Origin: Cytobacillus firmus
GTDB taxonomy: Bacteria > Bacillota > Bacilli > Bacillales > Cytobacillaceae
Assembly (NCBI RefSeq): GCF_023657595.1
Contig: NZ_CP098323.1
Location: 3,310,001 to 3,374,000, forward strand
DNA length: 64,000 nt
Direction: 5' to 3'
The notes below the pieces were generated by a model. The model did not search any database. It was not told the DNA's origin and saw nothing but the letters and a program-made list of their open reading frames with translations. Within the stretch, counting starts at the first letter, position 1; each line of letters starts with the position of its first letter. Made by a program: the position numbers and the translations under genes. This document shows, piece by piece, positions 52,155 through 61,488 of this stretch.

Positions 52155-52736
52155 TTATCCAACCTGTAAACCAAAATCTTTTGCCAGTGCAGCCAGTCCG
52201 CCCTGATATCCGCTTCCGATTGCACTGAATTTCCACTCTCCGTTATGTCTGTACAATTCCCCAACTACAAGAGCAGTTTCAATTGAGAAGTCTTCACCCA
52301 GGTCATAGCGGATCAATTCTTCGCCTGTATCTTCATTCAGAATTCTTGCATAAGCATTGGATACCTGTCCAAAGTTCTGATTGCGGGCTTCCCCATCATG
52401 AATGGTGATTGTGAATGTAATGCGCTGAATGTTTGCCGGCACATTTGCCAGGTCAATTTTCACCTGCTCATCATCGCCCTCCCCTTCACCTGTACGGTTA
52501 TCCCCAGTATGTACAACTGAACCATTAGCGCCTGATGTATTGTTGTAGAAAACAAAGTCACTTTCAGAAGTTACTTTTCCAGTATCTCCAAGCAGAAATA
52601 CGGAGGAATCCAAATCAAAGTCATTTCCGCCATCATATTTGTTCGTATCCCATCCAAGTCCTACTACTACCTTACTCATTCCTGGATTTGTCTTTGTTAA
52701 GTCCACTTTTTGTCCTTTTGATAAGCTTACTGCCAT
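52155..52736 (-). CDS. TerD-family calcium-binding stress protein (second copy)
   Basis: A 193-residue TerD domain resembling YceD/Yce[21 protein letters not shown], the acidic loops [12 protein letters not shown] and [17 protein letters not shown], and [18 protein letters not shown]. It is closer to the standard TerD length than the other copy, as it lacks the Gly-rich insert. GGAGG lies 11 bases before the ATG. First gene of terD-terC with a consensus sigma-W promoter about 40 bases upstream. Confidence 0.94.
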   Translation of the reverse strand: MAVSLSKGQKVDLTKTNPGMSKVVVGLGWDTNKYDGGNDFDLDSSVFLLGDTGKVTSESDFVFYNNTSGANGSVVHTGDNRTGEGEGDDEQVKIDLANVPANIQRITFTITIHDGEARNQNFGQVSNAYARILNEDTGEELIRYDLGEDFSIETALVVGELYRHNGEWKFSAIGSGYQGGLAALAKDFGLQVG

Positions 52737-52773
52737 TTCAACTCAAACCTCCATTATGTAGAATAAATGTATT

Positions 52774-52799
52774 TACGGTATAAATCATGAAAAGTTTCA
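52774..52799 (-). promoter_or_regulatory. Sigma-W-type ECF promoter of terD-terC
   Basis: TGAAAC (52794-52799) and CGTA (52774-52777) on the minus strand lie 16 bases apart. The same arrangement occurs before yceG. Transcription is expected near 52766, about 30 bases before the coding start. Confidence 0.87.
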
Positions 52800-52852
52800 T
52801 AATCCGTATAAATATTTTTTCACATTCCAAAATTTATTTCAATCTTAAACCT

Positions 52853-53440
52853 CTAACTCATCCATTTAGGCGGGGTGTTTTTATTCCAATAGATTGAACC
52901 GAGTTCATGGTGAGCCTGAAATTGATCATGGTGTGTGTGATAATGAAAATTAAACCAGTACCCCTGTTGAGGAGGGTGGTCCCTTCGCACATGGAACCGA
53001 ATCACATCCTCATCCGTCATGCTATTGGTGATATGGAAAATTTTTTCCGATAATCCGCCCCCCGGAGTTTCTGTAACTTTTAACTGTGCAAGGCTTTCCT
53101 CGGGAAATTGCACTGCCACCTCCTGGATGGCTTTCTCAATTTCCGGAAGGATGACCTCGTTAAACTCATCTTCAATAACTGGGCCTATCTTTGCACCAAA
53201 TTTCTCATACGATTGTGTCTCAGCCTCTACAAGCATTTGCCTGATAAAGTTCTCTTTATCGAAATTACTATTTTCCTCTTCAACAAGTTCTGCGCCCTTC
53301 TCTGAGTTTTCAACATCTGAAGCTCTGGAGGCTTTTAGCTGGTTCGTATTTTCATAAAGAAATGCCTGAGAAGGTGTGACGAGGCCAAACGTTAAAATGG
53401 TAACAAGTACAACAAAGGATTTCCTCAGCCAATTCGGCAT
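52853..53440 (-). CDS. ypjP: YpjP family exported protein
   Basis: A 195-residue protein with a signal sequence (about 1-26, ending PSQA) and the YpjP-type C-terminal stretch FHVRRDHPPQQGYWFNFHYH with a His cluster. Function is unknown. In B. subtilis it sits near thyB and ypiP; here the Ter island separates it from thyA. It contains two Pro-Pro pairs (DHPPQQ and NTPPKW). GAAGGGCG precedes the ATG. Confidence 0.9.
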   Translation of the reverse strand: MPNWLRKSFVVLVTILTFGLVTPSQAFLYENTNQLKASRASDVENSEKGAELVEEENSNFDKENFIRQMLVEAETQSYEKFGAKIGPVIEDEFNEVILPEIEKAIQEVAVQFPEESLAQLKVTETPGGGLSEKIFHITNSMTDEDVIRFHVRRDHPPQQGYWFNFHYHTHHDQFQAHHELGSIYWNKNTPPKWMS

Positions 53441-53461
53441 GTTATTCGCCCTTCCTTTCCC

Positions 53462-54643
53462 CTAAGCAAGGATTTTTTTAAATATGCCGCTGCCTTCAAT
53501 ATTAAGGGCAGCTTGCCTTAAAACATCTTCGTGCTGAACAAGAGCAATCCGAACGTATCCCTCACCCCACCTGCCAAATGCACTTCCAGGAGTTACGACT
53601 ACACCGGCCCGGTTAATTAAGTCAATCGCAAAATCCTTGGAGCAGCTGTACCCGGATGGGACCTCGGCCCACAAGAACATTGACCCCTCAGGCCTGCTGA
53701 TATCCCAGCCGATAGTTTCAAGATCTTTTATTAATACATCTCTTCTTTTTCTATATGTCTCTCTCAAGTCCTGCAAAAAACCGGACTGATCATTCAATGC
53801 TTTCACCGCAGCTGCCTGTACCGGCAGAAATACCCCATAATCCAAATTGGATTTGAAGTTGGCCAGCAGCGCAATAAGCTGCTGATTACCTGCGGCATAT
53901 GCCACCCTGCAGCCAGCCATATTAAAGCTTTTTGATAGTGAGTTCATTTCAATCCCCACATCAGCGGCCCCTTCAACAGACAAAAAACTTAAAGGCTTAT
54001 TTTCATAATAAAGTTCCGAATAAGCAAAATCATGCAGTACAGCAAAACCGTATTTCTTTGCAAGCCGGATCGCTTGAAGAAAAAGTTCCTCTGTGGCCAT
54101 TGCCGGAACTGGGTTGCCAGGGAAGTTCAATATCATTAATTTCGTGTTTGCAAGGATTTCTTCAGGGATCTCATTAAAATCAGGGAGAAAGCTGTTCTCC
54201 TTCTTTAAAGGCATTCCGTACATTTGTGCACCAGCCATTGCAGCACCTGCAGCATAAGCAGTGTATCCGGGGTCAGGAACAAGGATATAATCTCCCGGAT
54301 CACATAGAACCATCGGCAAATGTACCAGCCCATCCTGGGACCCCATTAAAAGCAGCACCTCTGAAGCAGGATCGACATCCACTTCGAAATTTCGTTTATA
54401 ATAGCCGCTGACTGCGGTATGAAATTCATTTGTACCTGTTAACGAGTACCCGTATAGTTCTTGATCACGGGCACCTCTTGCCAATTCCTCCATAACAAAA
54501 GCGGGAGGGGGCATATCAGGACTGCCAATGCTCAAATCAATCACCGAAAGCCCGTCTGAAAGTTTCGAATTCTTAATTTGGGCCAATTCCGTAAACACGC
54601 TCTCTGTAAAAGAAGCCATTCTTTTTGAAATAGGAAATTCCAT
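53462..54643 (-). CDS. Class I/II PLP aminotransferase (LL-DAP-aminotransferase-like)
   Basis: A 393-residue aminotransferase with SIGSPDMPPPAF, GSQDGLVHLP, the tyrosine in DPGYTAYAAG, NFPGNPVPA (usually NPTG), and the PLP lysine in SLSKSFNMAGCR. It belongs to the group often annotated as LL-diaminopimelate or aspartate aminotransferase; the amino acid it uses cannot be told. ATG 54643 follows GAGGAAGG and gives a standard length; the 47 residues upstream in frame are not like the family. It lies between ypjP and ypiP, where B. subtilis has no such gene that I know. Confidence 0.88.
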   Translation of the reverse strand: MEFPISKRMASFTESVFTELAQIKNSKLSDGLSVIDLSIGSPDMPPPAFVMEELARGARDQELYGYSLTGTNEFHTAVSGYYKRNFEVDVDPASEVLLLMGSQDGLVHLPMVLCDPGDYILVPDPGYTAYAAGAAMAGAQMYGMPLKKENSFLPDFNEIPEEILANTKLMILNFPGNPVPAMATEELFLQAIRLAKKYGFAVLHDFAYSELYYENKPLSFLSVEGAADVGIEMNSLSKSFNMAGCRVAYAAGNQQLIALLANFKSNLDYGVFLPVQAAAVKALNDQSGFLQDLRETYRKRRDVLIKDLETIGWDISRPEGSMFLWAEVPSGYSCSKDFAIDLINRAGVVVTPGSAFGRWGEGYVRIALVQHEDVLRQAALNIEGSGIFKKILA

Positions 54644-54849
54644 CGTAACCTTCCTCGCTATGTATCTCGTTTCTATTTTTCTATTATACTTCTTTTCGAA
54701 CCAAATTAAAATTGATTTCATGTATCTGCAAAAAGAACAATAGAAATATAGTAATAACTTATTTGGCGGATTAATTAGGAGCAAAGCGGGGAATAATAAA
54801 ACAAATCATGTTCTTCAAGTCCAGAAGAATGAATAAGGGGGAAATGATC

Positions 54850-54927
54850 ATGGATTGGTCTGTATTCTTTGTCATTGCAAGTCTTTTACTTATGGCTTAC
54901 TTTGTTTATCTGGCTATTGCAGATTAA
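54850..54927 (+). CDS. 25-aa single-helix membrane peptide
   Basis: A short frame MDWSVFFVIASLLLMAYFVY followed by LAIAD is almost one membrane helix. AAGGGGG lies eight bases before the ATG and a strong terminator follows the stop by six bases, so it forms a complete tiny transcription unit. No family is recognised. Confidence 0.6.
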   Translation: MDWSVFFVIASLLLMAYFVYLAIAD

Positions 54928-54933
54928 ATAAGC

Positions 54934-54955
54934 AGGTGCCTGTTAACTGGCACCT
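54934..54955. terminator. Bidirectional terminator between 25-aa gene and ypiP
   Basis: AGGTGCC pairs with GGCACCT across TGTTAACT, followed by TTTTCTTATTTTT on the plus strand. Confidence 0.85.
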
Positions 54956-54959
54956 TTTC

Positions 54960-55733
54960 TTATTTTTCAATTATGCCAAAATGAAATTTAGATGACTTTC
55001 TTTCAATTACTTTGAAACCATATTGAGCAAACCTGGAACTTCTAAAGTGGTCTTTCAGGATCACCCTTTGCCTCGCAGCTCTTTTTGCATGAAATATAAC
55101 TTCCTCTGACAGATCTTCATAAACAGCAAAGTTCCTTAAAGCTTTAATCCCTTCTGACTCAAAGATTTCTTCTTCAAACATTGGATCAAAATAGACAATA
55201 TCGTAACTGTCCGAAGGCAGTTTTTTTAAATATGGAAGGGCCATTGTTGCTTCAACATTTATTCTTCCCATGGCCTGATTCATACTTTCAAGCCCGGAGT
55301 CCCACTGCCTTAGCCCGTTCGCAACGAGAAAGGAAAGGTATTTATTTCCTTCGAGTCCCGTAACTTTACCTTTATTGCCCGCAGCAAAACTGGCTGTTAT
55401 GCTGTCAGATGCCAGACCAAGAGTACAATCGAGTATACTGCTGCCTTCTTTAAGACCCGCAGCCTCAAGAAAAGGATCACTCTCACCTTTTAAGAGGCGC
55501 TTCACTCTGAACATTGCAGAACTCGGATGAAAGAAGAACGGCTGGTTTTCACCAATCTGATAAAGTTCCAGCCGGTCTTTTCCGACTACTATGCAGTCTT
55601 CAGGAACTTGTTGTTGAATCGCTTTAACAGACCTTTTATTCCTTTCGATGTACTCTGCTCCCAATTGTTCTGCAATGTTTTTTGCTTTTTCTTTCATTGC
55701 TTCATTGGTGCGTCCGGATGTCGTAATTAGCAT
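54960..55733 (-). CDS. ypiP: YpiP class I SAM-dependent methyltransferase (RsmJ-like)
   Basis: A 257-residue protein with the RsmJ-type arrangement: FHPSSAMFRVKRLL, motif I DCTLGLASDS, VTGLEGN for the SAM ribose, and the catalytic-loop motif YFDPMF. RsmJ methylates a guanine in 16S rRNA; the role of YpiP in Bacillus is not settled. AGGTGAAC precedes the ATG. It is conserved beside brxA and ilvD. Confidence 0.87.
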   Translation of the reverse strand: MLITTSGRTNEAMKEKAKNIAEQLGAEYIERNKRSVKAIQQQVPEDCIVVGKDRLELYQIGENQPFFFHPSSAMFRVKRLLKGESDPFLEAAGLKEGSSILDCTLGLASDSITASFAAGNKGKVTGLEGNKYLSFLVANGLRQWDSGLESMNQAMGRINVEATMALPYLKKLPSDSYDIVYFDPMFEEEIFESEGIKALRNFAVYEDLSEEVIFHAKRAARQRVILKDHFRSSRFAQYGFKVIERKSSKFHFGIIEK

Positions 55734-55764
55734 ATATGTTCACCTGATTCCTAAAATTGCTATT

Positions 55765-55794
55765 AAAAAAGGGTGCCTGCAGACACCCTTTTTT
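55765..55794. terminator. Terminator between brxA and ypiP
   Basis: AAAAAAGGGTG pairs perfectly with CACCCTTTTTT across an 8-base loop; T runs on both strands. Confidence 0.9.
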
Positions 55795-55811
55795 GTTTAA
55801 GCATTATGTTC

Positions 55812-56246
55812 TCAGCAGTTCGCCTCAAATGCTGCAAGCAGGTTCTCCATGATTGCTTCCATGGAATGGTCTTCAATATCATGGCGGTGAATGAAGTGCA
55901 CAACTTCCTTTCCTCTTAAAAGAGCCATAGAAGGTGATGAAGGCTCATATCCATCAAAGTACTCGCGCATTTTTGCTGTTGCTTCTTTGTCCTGTCCTGC
56001 AAAAACCGTCACTAGATGATCAGGTTTCTTTTCACTTCTTAGAACAGCCTGTGTTGCTGCAGGGCGGGCAAGACCTGCTGCACAGCCGCAAACTGAATTC
56101 ACAACAACAAGAGCTGTGCCTTCAAGGTTCTCCATGAATTGCTCTACATCTTCTGAAGCCGTAAGCTCTTTAAAGCCTGCCTGTACAAGCTCCTCACGCA
56201 TCGGCTTCACCATTTGTTTCATATATTCTTCATATGCCATTGACAT
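55812..56246 (-). CDS. brxA: Bacilliredoxin BrxA (YphP)
   Basis: Removes bacillithiol from oxidised proteins during redox stress. The 144-residue protein matches YphP closely, with the active-site VNSVCGCAAG (CGC motif) and AFEANC at the end. I use ATG 56246 (MSMAYEEYM), the family start, which has GGAGG 11 bases upstream; the frame from 56273 adds nine residues not in the family. Confidence 0.95.
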   Translation of the reverse strand: MSMAYEEYMKQMVKPMREELVQAGFKELTASEDVEQFMENLEGTALVVVNSVCGCAAGLARPAATQAVLRSEKKPDHLVTVFAGQDKEATAKMREYFDGYEPSSPSMALLRGKEVVHFIHRHDIEDHSMEAIMENLLAAFEANC

Positions 56247-56378
56247 AAAATTTATTTCCTCCTTATCGTTCATTTTGTAAAGTAAGCATACTATATCACA
56301 CGATCTTTATGCAATTTTTCTATGCCGGGTTTTATTTTTTGTCATAAGGTTTCTAATTCAAATCATTTCAGCAAGAAA

Positions 56379-56398
56379 GCCGGTCCTAAAAGACCGGC
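56379..56398 (-). terminator. Terminator after ilvD
   Basis: GCCGGTC pairs with GACCGGC across CTAAAA; minus strand continues TTTCTT. Confidence 0.8.
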
Positions 56399-56411
56399 AT
56401 CCTAAATATAT

Positions 56412-58097
56412 TTAAATTTTCATAACGCCGCCTGTGCTGGCATTCGTGACAAGCTTCGAATAACGGGCAAGGTACCCTTTTTTAACCTTTGGCTCGAAGC
56501 CCTTCCAATTGGCTTTCCGCTTTTCGAATTCTTCATCTGAAATTTCCAGATTGATTGTACGGTTATTCAGATCCAATTCAATTATGTCTCCATTTTCCAC
56601 AAATGCAATAGGTCCGCCTTCAGCAGCCTCCGGTGAGATGTGCCCAATGCTGATGCCGCGTGAAGCACCCGAGAAACGGCCATCTGTAATCAGGCCGACT
56701 TTTGCACCTAAACCACGGCCGACAATCTGTGAAGTCGGTGCAAGCATCTCCGGCATTCCAGGGCCGCCTTTAGGGCCCTCATAACGAATGACAACAACAT
56801 GGCCTTCCTGCACCTTGCCAGTAATGATTCCGGATAGTGCATCTTCCTGCGAGTCAAAGCAGATGGCTGGCCCTCTATGGTATCCGCCTACTGACTCATC
56901 TACTGCACCCACTTTTATAATTGATCCCTCAGGAGCTAAATTCCCAAATAAAACTGCCAGCCCTCCTCGTTCAGAGTGCGGATTCTCCAGTGTCCGGATT
57001 ACATTTTTATCCAGAATCTCACTGCCTGCTACATTCTCCCTTAGCGGCTTTCCGGTAACTGTCAGACAGTCACCATTCAAGGCGTCCGGCTTTTTAAGCA
57101 ATTCATTGATGATTGCACTCACCCCACCCGCATTATGAACATCTTCAATATGATAATCTGATGCAGGAGCGATCTTGGCTAAATGCGGAACCCGATTGGC
57201 GATCTCATTGATTCGTTCAATCGGATATTCAATTTCAGCTTCGTGAGCAAGCGCTAATGTGTGAAGAACTGTATTGGTGGAACCGCCCATTGCCATATCA
57301 AGGGCAAATGCATTGTCAATGGCATCAATAGTAACAATATCACGCGGCTTGATGTCTTGCTTGATTAATTCCATCAGCTGTTTGGCTGAACGTTTAACAA
57401 ATTCCTTTCTTTCTTCTGATACGGCCAGAATCGTGCCATTGCCAGGAAGTGCAAGGCCCAGTCCTTCTGCAAGGCAATTCATGGAATTCGCAGTGAACAT
57501 CCCTGAACAGGAACCGCAGGTCGGACATGCTACCTGCTCGATTTCCAGGAGCTTTTGTTCATCTATCTGGCCGGATTCGAAGGCACCTACACCCTCAAAT
57601 ACCGAACTTAAGGATAATGGCTTTCCGCTTGAATCTACGCCGGCTTTCATCGGGCCTCCGCTGACAAAAAGGGTTGGAATATTAACCCTCAATGCCCCCA
57701 TCATCATTCCGGGTGTGATTTTATCGCAGTTCGGGATACAGACCATTCCGTCAAACCAGTGGGCAGAAACCACTGTTTCAAGTGAATCTGCAATGATCTC
57801 ACGGCTTGGCAGAGAATAGCGCATGCCGATATGGCCCATGGCAATGCCATCATCCACTCCAATGGTATTAAATTCAAATGGAACACCGCCTGCTTCACGG
57901 ATTGCCTCTTTAACAATTTTACCAAATTCCTGCAAATGCACATGGCCAGGAACGATATCAATGTAGGAATTGCACACAGCAATAAATGGTTTTCCGAAAT
58001 CTTCTTCCTTTACTCCGGCAGCACGCAGCAGGCTGCGGTGCGGAGCCCTGTCTGTCCCTTTTTTGATCATATCACTTCTCATCTGTGAGCCAGTCAT
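56412..58097 (-). CDS. ilvD: Dihydroxy-acid dehydratase
   Basis: Iron-sulfur enzyme of valine and isoleucine synthesis, converting dihydroxy acids to 2-oxo acids. The 561-residue protein has the cluster cysteines in [23 protein letters not shown] and [16 protein letters not shown] and the conserved RFSGASRG near the end. AGGAGGTAC precedes the ATG. It is monocistronic; the 249-base gap upstream shows no T-box. Confidence 0.97.
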   Translation of the reverse strand: MTGSQMRSDMIKKGTDRAPHRSLLRAAGVKEEDFGKPFIAVCNSYIDIVPGHVHLQEFGKIVKEAIREAGGVPFEFNTIGVDDGIAMGHIGMRYSLPSREIIADSLETVVSAHWFDGMVCIPNCDKITPGMMMGALRVNIPTLFVSGGPMKAGVDSSGKPLSLSSVFEGVGAFESGQIDEQKLLEIEQVACPTCGSCSGMFTANSMNCLAEGLGLALPGNGTILAVSEERKEFVKRSAKQLMELIKQDIKPRDIVTIDAIDNAFALDMAMGGSTNTVLHTLALAHEAEIEYPIERINEIANRVPHLAKIAPASDYHIEDVHNAGGVSAIINELLKKPDALNGDCLTVTGKPLRENVAGSEILDKNVIRTLENPHSERGGLAVLFGNLAPEGSIIKVGAVDESVGGYHRGPAICFDSQEDALSGIITGKVQEGHVVVIRYEGPKGGPGMPEMLAPTSQIVGRGLGAKVGLITDGRFSGASRGISIGHISPEAAEGGPIAFVENGDIIELDLNNRTINLEISDEEFEKRKANWKGFEPKVKKGYLARYSKLVTNASTGGVMKI

Positions 58098-58302
58098 AGT
58101 ATGTACCTCCTGTTTTACCCTAGATTCATAATCTCTTATTCTATGGAAATAAATTAACTAACCTCCTGCCCCCCAAATATTTCTTTTCAATATAGACCCT
58201 TTTTCGGATAATTTCAATAATTATTGCAAATTTAATTTAATTTTTCGCTTTAAATGAATGAAACTGTAATGCGTGTAAGTTTTAAATTAATCAATTCCAA
58301 TA

Positions 58303-58341
58303 AAAAAACCGCTGCAGATCCTAAAATCTGAGCGGTTTTTT
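58303..58341 (-). terminator. Terminator after ypgR
   Basis: AAAAAACCGCT plus CAGAT pair with ATCTG plus AGCGGTTTTTT; T7 on the minus strand. Confidence 0.92.
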
Positions 58342-58346
58342 TAAAA

Positions 58347-59483
58347 TTATTTCTCACCTTTATTCCGGGATTCAGTCATTTGTTTCCATACTGAACCCTT
58401 TGCTTCTTCTCCATGCTCAATTCTCTCAATTGCCAGTTTAATCTGCAGACTGACTTCGAATTCAGGGTCGTCTTCTGCAGCTTTTAGAGCAGACAGCGCA
58501 CTTTCATCACCCACTTCGTAAAGGAACATGGCCGCACGCCAGCGTACAAGCTTACTATCGTCCTGCAGGGCTTCCTTCATGGCATCCATTGCTTCTGCAA
58601 ACCCTAAGTCTGATAAACAGTCTCCGGCTGTACGCCTTACAGTGACCGTTTTATCCTTCAATGCTCTGTACAGAAGCGGCAGGACCTTTTTATCTTCAAT
58701 CATTCCAAGATAAACTGTCGCAAGTCTTCTAATTGAAGCCTTTTCATCATTGAGAGCTTTTTCAAGAACAGGCAGATCCCCCAGTTCTGGATTATCCATC
58801 TGCTCGAGTTTTTGATAGCGCTCCCGCCAATCAGGAGAAACCAAATCTTCTAATGAAAGTTTAAGGAGAGACCGCACATGTTTATCCTCTGTGTTATCCG
58901 GGCTTTTAGCTGTTTTCACTAGGGTCTGGAGCCGTCCCTCCGGATAGGCAGCCATTAGTTCCTCAACAATATCATGTCCAACTTGGTCAAAGTCCCCGTA
59001 GCGGACCCCGAATTCCTTCCACTTGCGGACCATGACAACATTATCAGCAGGATCCTGCGCTTTTGTAACTGCTTTAATAAAGTTTTCAGGAAGTCCGAAG
59101 CGCTTTTCTTCTGTGCCGTCAGTCAGCTTCACCTGCATCGGAATTCCTTTGTACATTTGGACTAATACCTGCACCTCACCGAAATGTTCATCCATGCCGT
59201 TTTCTTCACTACCGTCATTTTCCACGTCCTCGCCAAATGCAGATCGAACTTGAGGAAGCAGCTCTTTCCAGTCATATTTGGCATTTCTTTCTACTGCCAG
59301 GAAATCAGCAACATGGTAAACCCCTTTTATGCCTTCGATCTCAAGAATATCAAGGATGATCCTTGGAGCTCCTTCTTTTTTATCTTTTTTATAATTATTG
59401 GCTTTCCCCATTGGAAGCTCTTCATCAAGAATAACCTTCATTGTATTCGGACTTGGTGTTGGTTCGATTGCTTTTATTTTCAA
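58347..59483 (-). CDS. ypgR: Conserved virulence factor C family protein (YpgR)
   Basis: A 378-residue protein with a NifU/Nfu-N-like domain at the N-terminus (KAIEPTPSPNTMKVILDE, to about residue 85), then a middle region, and HEAT-like helical repeats in the C-terminal half (ARLATVYLGMIEDKKVLPLL-type units at about 215-345). CvfC in Staphylococcus affects virulence; its biochemical role is unknown. The TTG at 59483 follows AAGGGTGA and gives the family start KIKAIEPTPSPN; a GTG at 59492 overlaps the ribosome site. Confidence 0.9.
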   Translation of the reverse strand: MKIKAIEPTPSPNTMKVILDEELPMGKANNYKKDKKEGAPRIILDILEIEGIKGVYHVADFLAVERNAKYDWKELLPQVRSAFGEDVENDGSEENGMDEHFGEVQVLVQMYKGIPMQVKLTDGTEEKRFGLPENFIKAVTKAQDPADNVVMVRKWKEFGVRYGDFDQVGHDIVEELMAAYPEGRLQTLVKTAKSPDNTEDKHVRSLLKLSLEDLVSPDWRERYQKLEQMDNPELGDLPVLEKALNDEKASIRRLATVYLGMIEDKKVLPLLYRALKDKTVTVRRTAGDCLSDLGFAEAMDAMKEALQDDSKLVRWRAAMFLYEVGDESALSALKAAEDDPEFEVSLQIKLAIERIEHGEEAKGSVWKQMTESRNKGEK

Positions 59484-59582
59484 AAGTATCACCCTTTTTT
59501 ATATATTCACGCTGGTAACTGATTTTATTTTAACATAAGAAGAATTTCGAGGCATTTTAGCTGTTTTAACTATAAAAAATAA

Positions 59583-59600
59583 CCCGGAGATTCCCCCGGG
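59583..59600 (-). terminator. Terminator after ABC-F gene
   Basis: CCCGG and CCGGG pair around GAGATTCC, followed by minus-strand TTATTTTTT. Confidence 0.75.
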
Positions 59601-59607
59601 CATGACA

Positions 59608-61488
59608 TTATTCATCTTCTGCTGCTTCTGATAGATAGCTCCATCTCTCAATCAAGTATTCAAGCTCTTCATTCAGCTTTGTTTCTTCTTCTACTAAGGC
59701 CTGGCCCTTTTCAAAGTCACTTCCGATGCTGGCCATTTCTGAGGAAATCGCTTCAAGACGGGCTTCAGCAGCCTCAATCTTTCCCTCTATTTCTTCCCAT
59801 TCTTTCTTCTCTTTGTAGCTCATTCTCTTCTTTTTCGGTTTTGTTTCCCTCGTTTTTTTAGGGGCATGGTCCATTTCCTGAACCGGTTTGGCATTTTCAC
59901 TTTCAAGAAATTCACTGTAATTTCCATAGTAGGATTCGATTTTGCCCTCTCCTTTTAACACAAGCAGCTGCTCAGCCACTTTATCCAGGAAGTAGCGGTC
60001 ATGCGAAACAGTAATGACTACGCCGGGAAAATCATCCAGGTAATCCTCGAGAACCGTCAGGGTTTGGGTATCAAGGTTATTGGTCGGCTCGTCAAGAAGA
60101 AGAACATTAGGCTCTGACATTAAGATCTTCAGTAGATAAAGCCTCCGTTTTTCCCCGCCGGAAAGCTTGCGGATTGGAGTGCCATGAGTATATGGCGGAA
60201 AAAGGAAACGCTCCAGCATTTGAGCCGCAGAAATGGTTTTTCCATCTGAAGTTTCAACTACTTCAGCTGTTTCTTTGAGATATTCTATCATGCGTTTACT
60301 TTCATCCATATCTTCGCTTTCCTGTGTATAGTAAGCAATTTTTACTGTCTGCCCAATAATGCGCTCACCTGAGTCAAGCGGAATCCTGTCTGCCAGTATG
60401 TTAAGGAGAGTTGATTTCCCTGTCCCATTTCTTCCAATAATCCCTATTCTGTCCCCTGGTTTTACGAGAAGATCAAAATGATCCAGAATTGTCTGGGAGC
60501 CATATTTTTTTGATGCAGCTTCAAGTTCAAATACCTGTTTTCCGAGGCGGCTGCCGCTTAGGGACATGTCCAATTTTTCGGAGGATTTAACTGAAGCAAG
60601 CTGGCTGTCAAGAGTTTCGAACCGCTGGATCCTGGCTTTTTGCTTGGTGGTACGGGCTTTTGCACCTCTTCTGATCCATTCGAGTTCTCTTCTGAACAGA
60701 TTTTTCTGCTTTTCTATAGTGGCTGCTTCATTTTCCTCTCTTATTGCTTTGGCTTCAAGGAATGCAGCATAATTCCCTTTATAGCTGTAAAGATTTCCGC
60801 CCTCAAGCTCAAACATTTTGTTTGTAACCCGGTCAAGGAAATAACGGTCATGTGTCACAAGAAGCAGTGCGCCCCTATATCTGCCCAGATATTCTTCCAG
60901 CCATTTAACCGATTCAAAATCAAGATGATTTGTCGGCTCGTCAAGAATCAGCAAGTCTGGTGACTGGATCAAAGCTTGGGCGAGCGCAACCCGCTTTTTC
61001 TGTCCGCCTGAAAGCTCGCCAATTTTTCTGCTGAAATCCTCAATGCCCAGTTTAGTGAGAATCGTTTTGGCATCGGTATTTACCTCCCATGCATTAAGTG
61101 TATCCATTCTTTTTTGAAGTTCGAAAAGGCTATCCTGGATAGCTGGATCTTCAGGGTTCCGGCTAAGCTCCAGCAGCGCTTGTTCATATTCTCTCTGCAG
61201 GACAAGTATTGGCGCATCTCCTGCAAATACCTGCTCGAGAACGGTTAAATCATAATTCAGGTCAGGCTGCTGTGCTGAATATGAAATGGTGTAATCTCTC
61301 GGTTTGACTATTTCTCCTGAGTCCGGCAGGTCTACCCCCGCGATCACCTTCAGCAGGGAGGATTTTCCTGTACCGTTTACACCGATCAGTCCTGCCCTTT
61401 CTTTTTCGGCTATTGTAAATGATATATTGTTAAAAAGTTCTTTCTCACCATAGGTTTTTGTCACATTTTCCACAGAAATCATCTTCAT
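59608..61488 (-). CDS. yfmR: ABC-F family ATPase (YfmR/Uup-like)
   Basis: A 626-residue soluble twin-ATPase that acts on the ribosome E site to relieve stalls, not a transporter. Domain 1 has GVNGTGKSSL, LSGGQKKRV and LDEPTNHLD; domain 2 has GRNGTGKSTL, LSGGEKRRL and LDEPTNNLD, with the linker between, and a C-terminal coiled coil (about 560-625) as in Uup/YfmR. I take ATG 61488; it overlaps the ypgQ stop by four bases, so it is co-translated with the HD hydrolase. In B. subtilis ypgQ is followed by ypgR without this gene. Confidence 0.92.
   Translation of the reverse strand: MKMISVENVTKTYGEKELFNNISFTIAEKERAGLIGVNGTGKSSLLKVIAGVDLPDSGEIVKPRDYTISYSAQQPDLNYDLTVLEQVFAGDAPILVLQREYEQALLELSRNPEDPAIQDSLFELQKRMDTLNAWEVNTDAKTILTKLGIEDFSRKIGELSGGQKKRVALAQALIQSPDLLILDEPTNHLDFESVKWLEEYLGRYRGALLLVTHDRYFLDRVTNKMFELEGGNLYSYKGNYAAFLEAKAIREENEAATIEKQKNLFRRELEWIRRGAKARTTKQKARIQRFETLDSQLASVKSSEKLDMSLSGSRLGKQVFELEAASKKYGSQTILDHFDLLVKPGDRIGIIGRNGTGKSTLLNILADRIPLDSGERIIGQTVKIAYYTQESEDMDESKRMIEYLKETAEVVETSDGKTISAAQMLERFLFPPYTHGTPIRKLSGGEKRRLYLLKILMSEPNVLLLDEPTNNLDTQTLTVLEDYLDDFPGVVITVSHDRYFLDKVAEQLLVLKGEGKIESYYGNYSEFLESENAKPVQEMDHAPKKTRETKPKKKRMSYKEKKEWEEIEGKIEAAEARLEAISSEMASIGSDFEKGQALVEEETKLNEELEYLIERWSYLSEAAEDE

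Noticed and set aside
57274..57819. 181-codon plus-strand frame opposite ilvD
   Set aside because: Antisense shadow of ilvD, which is certain.
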